DNA of 23,621 nt from a virus: IMG/VR virus record IMGVR_UViG_3300017917_005342, positions 1 through 23,621 of that record; one strand, 5' to 3'. The position numbers and the translations under genes were made by a program. This document shows, piece by piece, positions 21,376-23,621 of this stretch (the first letter of the stretch is position 1; the number at the start of each line of letters is the position of its first letter). Below the pieces are notes generated by a model. That model had not been told where the DNA came from, made no database searches, and saw only the letters and a list, made by a program, of their open reading frames with translations.

Positions 21376-21542
21376 AAACATTTAAAGAATACTTCTTACT
21401 GGAAAAACGTAAACGTAAGAAACGAAAGACCAAGAGAACTAGAAGAGTTAGAGCTAATAGAATGTATGGGTACCCGTATTGGGGTGGGGGGTATTTTGAA
21501 TATGAAGGTAGTGGAGGTGGAGACGGTGGGGGTGGTGAATAA
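21372..21542 (+). CDS. Very basic small protein with capsid-targeting-like leader
   Basis: This encodes 56 residues. The N-terminus MKTFKEYFLLE closely resembles the T4 internal-protein capsid-targeting sequence (MKTYQEFIAEA type) and ends in L-L-E. A run of about 20 residues that is mostly Lys and Arg follows, then MYGYPYWGGGYFEYEG and a Gly-rich acidic end. I infer an internal head protein that binds DNA and may be processed by the prohead protease. It is coupled to the membrane peptide before it (ATGA) and is followed 8 bp later by the methyltransferase gene. Confidence 0.7.
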   Translation: MKTFKEYFLLEKRKRKKRKTKRTRRVRANRMYGYPYWGGGYFEYEGSGGGDGGGGE

Positions 21543-21550
21543 GTTAACAT

Positions 21551-22108
21551 ATGAATCTAGAACATATTCAAAATGATTTACTTGATCAAATTGATATGTC
21601 TCAAATACAAGAGGATGCCTATCTAGATGTAGATAACTATATTTCACAGAAGTCTGGAGAAAACCACTATAGGCTTTTGGCTCATATATCGACATTATAT
21701 AGGGGGGCTAAATTACTAGATATTGGAACCTTTCGGGGGTGGAGCGCCCTTTCTTTAAGCTATAATCCTGACAATAAAGTTATATCATATGATATATGTC
21801 AATCATTTGTAAAAAGCCCTAATCAATTAAAAGATAATATAGAGTATCGAATCGGTAACTTTCTAAACTACCCCGATGAAATAAAGGAGTCACCTTTTAT
21901 CTTCTTAGATGTAGATCCCCATGATGGTATACAGGAAAGACAGATATTTGATCAATTAGAAGATATTGGTTATAAAGGAATAGTTATGTTAGATGATATA
22001 CATCATTTCTCGGGGATGAATAGTTTCTTTAATAATATAAAGCAAAGAAAAGCAGATATGACAAAATATGGGCATTGCACGGGAACAGGTATTGTCTACT
22101 TCGAATAA
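21551..22108 (+). CDS. Class I SAM-dependent methyltransferase-like protein
   Basis: This 185-residue protein has a Rossmann core: KLLDIGTFRGWSALSLSY (54-71, SAM loop), VISYDIC (acidic residue at the end of strand 2), EYRIGNFLNY, FIFLDVDPHDG (motif at strand 4) and GIVMLDDIHHF (strand 5). The form fits Methyltransf_24-like proteins that act on small molecules or glycans. It differs from the methyltransferase at 17505 and seems not to be a recent duplicate. Substrate unknown. It is the last gene of the plus-strand group beginning at 21244. Confidence 0.8.
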   Translation: MNLEHIQNDLLDQIDMSQIQEDAYLDVDNYISQKSGENHYRLLAHISTLYRGAKLLDIGTFRGWSALSLSYNPDNKVISYDICQSFVKSPNQLKDNIEYRIGNFLNYPDEIKESPFIFLDVDPHDGIQERQIFDQLEDIGYKGIVMLDDIHHFSGMNSFFNNIKQRKADMTKYGHCTGTGIVYFE

Positions 22109-22125
22109 AGCCTTATAAGAAGCTA

Positions 22126-22161
22126 TATAAAAAATTATAAAAAAAATTTATAAAAAATTTT
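22126..22161. repeat. Three tandem TATAAAAAA-type AT repeats
   Basis: Units beginning at 22126, 22136 and 22149 each read TATAAAAAA(AA)TT. They fill the start of the 144-bp gap after the methyltransferase gene. They could be a flexible promoter/origin element or simple low-complexity sequence. Nothing else coding is visible in 22109-22252. Confidence 0.4.
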
Positions 22162-22235
22162 GGCATGCACCTATTAGAGAAAAAATTGTTTTGTTCTATA
22201 TCTATAAATTCCCGTACTTGGGTCTAGATCCCCGG

Positions 22236-22253
22236 GGGGGTTTTCAAACCCCC
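22236..22253. other. GC-rich hairpin between convergent transcription units
   Basis: GGGGGTTT and AAACCCCC flank a TC centre (7-8 bp stem). It lies between the plus-strand methyltransferase gene and the minus-strand gene ending at 22253, whose stop codon begins at its edge. It may stall or end transcription, but no T-run follows on either strand. Confidence 0.4.
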
Positions 22254-22438
22254 TACCGTGTTTTAGAAACCCTATTGTCTTCTAGATACCAGGGTCGAGG
22301 ATTGAACACTACCGATTGATCCACATCACCATACCATTTATGTTCACCTTCTATATAACGTTCGATGTCTTTCTTTTTAGTTAAGAAGTACTCCATAGCT
22401 GAGAGTACCTTTACCTCTGTATCATTCATTGTATTCAT
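22253..22438 (-). CDS. Small protein of unknown function with canonical ribosome-binding site
   Basis: This encodes 61 residues with an acidic helical N-terminal half (NDTEVKVLSAMEYFLTKKKD) and a Trp/Pro-rich end (PRPWYLEDN). No known domain. Unlike most genes to the left, it has a clear Shine-Dalgarno AAGGAG at 22447-22452, 8 nt before the ATG at 22438. It is the first minus-strand gene after the two tRNAs and may be transcribed with them. Confidence 0.7.
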   Translation of the reverse strand: MNTMNDTEVKVLSAMEYFLTKKKDIERYIEGEHKWYGDVDQSVVFNPRPWYLEDNRVSKTR

Positions 22439-22468
22439 TATACCGGCTCCTTATTATTTGGACAAGTA

Positions 22469-22540
22469 TGGACCGCGTAGGGCTCGAACCTACAACCAAT
22501 TGGTTAAAAGCCAACTGCTCTACCATTGAGCTAGCAGTCC
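22469..22540 (-). tRNA. tRNA-Lys (anticodon UUU)
   Basis: The 72-nt cloverleaf has acceptor stem GGACTGC / GCGGTCC (one T-G pair), D stem GCTC/GAGC, anticodon stem GTTGG/CCAAT with loop CTTTTAA (anticodon TTT), T stem GTAGG/CCTAC with loop TTCGAGC, and discriminator A. CCA is not encoded. Its AAA/AAG lysine codons are abundant in this AT-rich genome. Confidence 0.93.
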
Positions 22541-22551
22541 GTAATCGGTCT

Positions 22552-22624
22552 TGGGCGTACTAGGATTTGAACCTAGGACCAAGGCATTATGAGTGCCCTG
22601 CTCTGACCGCTGAGCTATACGCCC
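22552..22624 (-). tRNA. tRNA with CAU anticodon, probably tRNA-Ile2 (lysidine type), else elongator Met
   Basis: The 73-nt cloverleaf has acceptor GGGCGTA / TACGCCC, D stem GCTC/GAGC, anticodon stem GGGCA/TGCCT with loop CTCATAA (anticodon CAT), T stem CTAGG/CCTAG with loop TTCAAAT, and discriminator A. Around the anticodon and variable loop, GAGCAGG..ACTCATAAT..CTTGGTC is closer to bacterial tRNA-Ile2, whose C34 is changed to lysidine by TilS to read AUA, than to elongator tRNA-Met. Confidence 0.85.
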
Positions 22625-22633
22625 AATAGGTTC

Positions 22634-22933
22634 TTAGTCTATTTGATTATAACGTTCGAGGGCCTTATCAATACTCGTACACGTCCATCCCATAATACCC
22701 CACAACGAAGATCCTGGATACGTCTCAGATGGTTCAATAAACGACCCACCCATATTGTATCCATTATGACGACCTAGCCTGACTACCTCGTAATTGTTAA
22801 TCGTACTATCATCTCGGGTCTGTTGGAAGATAGCCTTCATACCATCCCGCTTTAGTTGTGTGTAGGTAAAGCCCTTCTTCTTAAACTGAGTAGGGATTAC
22901 TTTGTATTCAATACCATTAATTGTTTGTGTCAT
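22634..22933 (-). CDS. Small protein of unknown function
   Basis: This encodes 99 residues. It starts MTQTINGIEYKVIPTQFKKK and has a central YEVVRLGRHNGYNMGGSFIE stretch, then a Trp-containing segment (SSLWGIMGWTCTSIDKALER). The pattern is of a compact alpha/beta phage accessory protein, but I cannot name a family. Base composition is less AT-rich than in the left 22 kb. No strong ribosome-binding site is seen. It lies 18 bp after the small gene at 22952 and just before the tRNA genes on the same strand. Confidence 0.75.
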   Translation of the reverse strand: MTQTINGIEYKVIPTQFKKKGFTYTQLKRDGMKAIFQQTRDDSTINNYEVVRLGRHNGYNMGGSFIEPSETYPGSSLWGIMGWTCTSIDKALERYNQID

Positions 22934-22951
22934 ATAGTTATATTGTAGAGG

Positions 22952-23086
22952 TTAATTGCGTCCAAAGCAATTGAATAGTTGCTTCACATCCACCTTCATC
23001 GGGACGAAGTGTAGTTCAATGATGTTGTTCTTACAGTAGGTACGATATGCACCTAACATATAAGCGTAGATGTCGGTAACAATCAT
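22952..23086 (-). CDS. Small protein of unknown function (44 residues)
   Basis: This encodes MIVTDIYAYMLGAYRTYCKN... to ...QLFNCFGRN, 44 residues. I start it at the ATG at 23086, which overlaps the TGA of the tiny membrane peptide before it (ATGA). A longer frame to 23230 exists but would overlap the SprT-like gene by 77 bp and the membrane peptide entirely, so its N-terminal half is probably a shadow. No recognised domain. Confidence 0.6.
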   Translation of the reverse strand: MIVTDIYAYMLGAYRTYCKNNIIELHFVPMKVDVKQLFNCFGRN

Positions 23087-23154
23087 CGAGCTGTCCAGGT
23101 TGTAAAGATAGCTGTCAACACAGACAACGCAATAGCTGTAACAATGTATTCCAT
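23083..23154 (-). CDS. Tiny membrane peptide (23 residues)
   Basis: The frame encodes MEYIVTAIALSVLTAIFTTW plus TAR, almost wholly one transmembrane helix. The ATG overlaps the SprT-like stop (TAATG at 23152-23156) and the TGA overlaps the next ATG (ATGA at 23083-23086). Coupling on both sides is the main evidence for it; the frame alone is too short to prove. Confidence 0.45.
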   Translation of the reverse strand: MEYIVTAIALSVLTAIFTTWTAR

Positions 23155-23621
23155 TATGCCATCTCCTGAAGCTCTGAATACCGACTACCACTAGCCTTGG
23201 ACTCATAGACGTGATGCTCACTGATGGCACTACGCATTAAGTTCTCTACCGTCTCCCGTAAGGTCTGATCACCATACAATTGCTCTACCTCTTCGGCTAG
23301 GTTCTTATCGACTGCAATGAAGCGCTTGTTCGACTTAACAACACTGATGCGCTCTTCACTTACACGATAGACATGGAAGGGGTTCTTGTCATCCTTACAG
23401 AACTTATTCTTATACTTCTTGACCAGGTTATGAGCTTTCTCATCAAGAGAGGTCTTTGCATAGCCTTTGTTCTTCATGCGTTCGACCTTCAGGCCAAACT
23501 CCTCGGCCCTCTTTTTGAATGCCTTGTTATGATACTGATTGACATTACAGTCAACGATCTCTTCTACCGAGTTCTTATAATGAGCCATCTCATGGATCAA
23601 AGTCTCACAAACGTCTTCAAC
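23154..23621 (-). CDS. SprT-like zinc metalloprotease (partial, N-terminus beyond the window)
   Basis: The frame is open through the right edge, leaving 155 residues. It shows the HExxH zinc motif (LIHEMAHYKN, shortly after the edge) and QYHNKAFKKRAEEFGL, where the third zinc ligand lies in SprT/Spartan-type proteins. The C-terminal part (KRFIAVDKNLAEEVEQLYG) is helical and charged. Related proteins in eukaryotes cleave DNA-protein crosslinks; the role in phages is not established. Base composition is clearly less AT-rich than in the left part. The stop overlaps the start of the tiny membrane peptide. Confidence 0.82.
   Translation of the reverse strand, partial: VEDVCETLIHEMAHYKNSVEEIVDCNVNQYHNKAFKKRAEEFGLKVERMKNKGYAKTSLDEKAHNLVKKYKNKFCKDDKNPFHVYRVSEERISVVKSNKRFIAVDKNLAEEVEQLYGDQTLRETVENLMRSAISEHHVYESKASGSRYSELQEMA

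Noticed and set aside
21359-21695. Minus-strand open frames opposite the basic protein and methyltransferase genes
   Set aside because: One is dominated by Pro/Ser runs that are the antisense of the Gly-rich tail. Plus-strand genes there have coupling and recognisable domains.
23087-23230. N-terminal extension of the small gene ending at 22952
   Set aside because: It would overlap the SprT-like gene by 77 bp. The ATG at 23086 is coupled to the preceding stop and is more likely.
1-23621. CRISPR array, insertion sequence, integrase or attachment site
   Set aside because: No regularly spaced repeats, no transposase or integrase motifs and no long terminal repeats were seen on either strand.

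Overview
This window looks like part of the genome of a T4-like (Tevenvirinae-type) myovirus, probably a marine one. The left edge holds the C-terminus of a gp23-like major capsid protein. Further in are a gp5-like baseplate hub/spike, an S74-chaperoned tail fibre, a class Ia NrdA/NrdB pair, a GH24 lysozyme, a cluster of small overlapping genes, two tRNAs and a SprT-like metalloprotease. Most of the sequence is very AT-rich, genes lie on both strands, and T4-type late promoter boxes (NATAAATA) recur. Shine-Dalgarno sequences are nearly absent in the left 22 kb. That feature, an Hc1-like protein and a DUF2452-like protein would fit a Bacteroidota host, but the host is not established.

Layout. 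1-674: end of gp23, a rho-independent terminator and a small beta-rich protein with its own late promoter. 675-4863 (minus strand): a compact six-gene operon, read dpdA-like transglycosylase, formyltransferase (DpdN-like), GMP reductase, Nmad1/DUF1599 protein, P-loop kinase, queF. This is best read as a 7-deazaguanine DNA-modification cassette, and its gene content predicts formylated dPreQ1. 4903-7878: baseplate hub/spike. 7879-11753 (minus strand): nrdA, nrdB and two small proteins, with a structured G-rich element between the last two. 11799-13035 (minus strand): three unassigned proteins. 13089-14431: tail fibre and a small basic protein. 14409-16351 (minus strand): 3D-domain protein and lysozyme (a likely lysis or cell-wall pair), a guanine-type phosphoribosyltransferase and a small protein.

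16364-19595: many tiny genes, including a zinc-ribbon protein, an Hc1-like protein, a SAM methyltransferase and a six-gene minus-strand micro-operon, most of whose junctions are ATGA or TAATG overlaps. 19633-21140: a phage 2OG-Fe(II)-oxygenase-like protein converging on a membrane fatty-acid desaturase. 21244-22108: a tiny membrane protein, a very basic protein with a capsid-targeting-like leader, and a second methyltransferase. 22253-23621: a less AT-rich block with two tRNA genes (Lys-UUU and a CAU tRNA resembling Ile2), small proteins and the SprT-like gene running off the right edge.

The most interesting themes are: (1) the predicted fdPreQ1 cassette, with a kinase, an Nmad1 protein and a GMP reductase that have no assigned step, plus a nearby guanine phosphoribosyltransferase that could recycle displaced guanine; (2) late promoters only 5-9 nt from start codons, implying leaderless late mRNAs; (3) several small proteins and the lysozyme that share short N-terminal peptides resembling T4 capsid-targeting and gp21-cleavage sequences.
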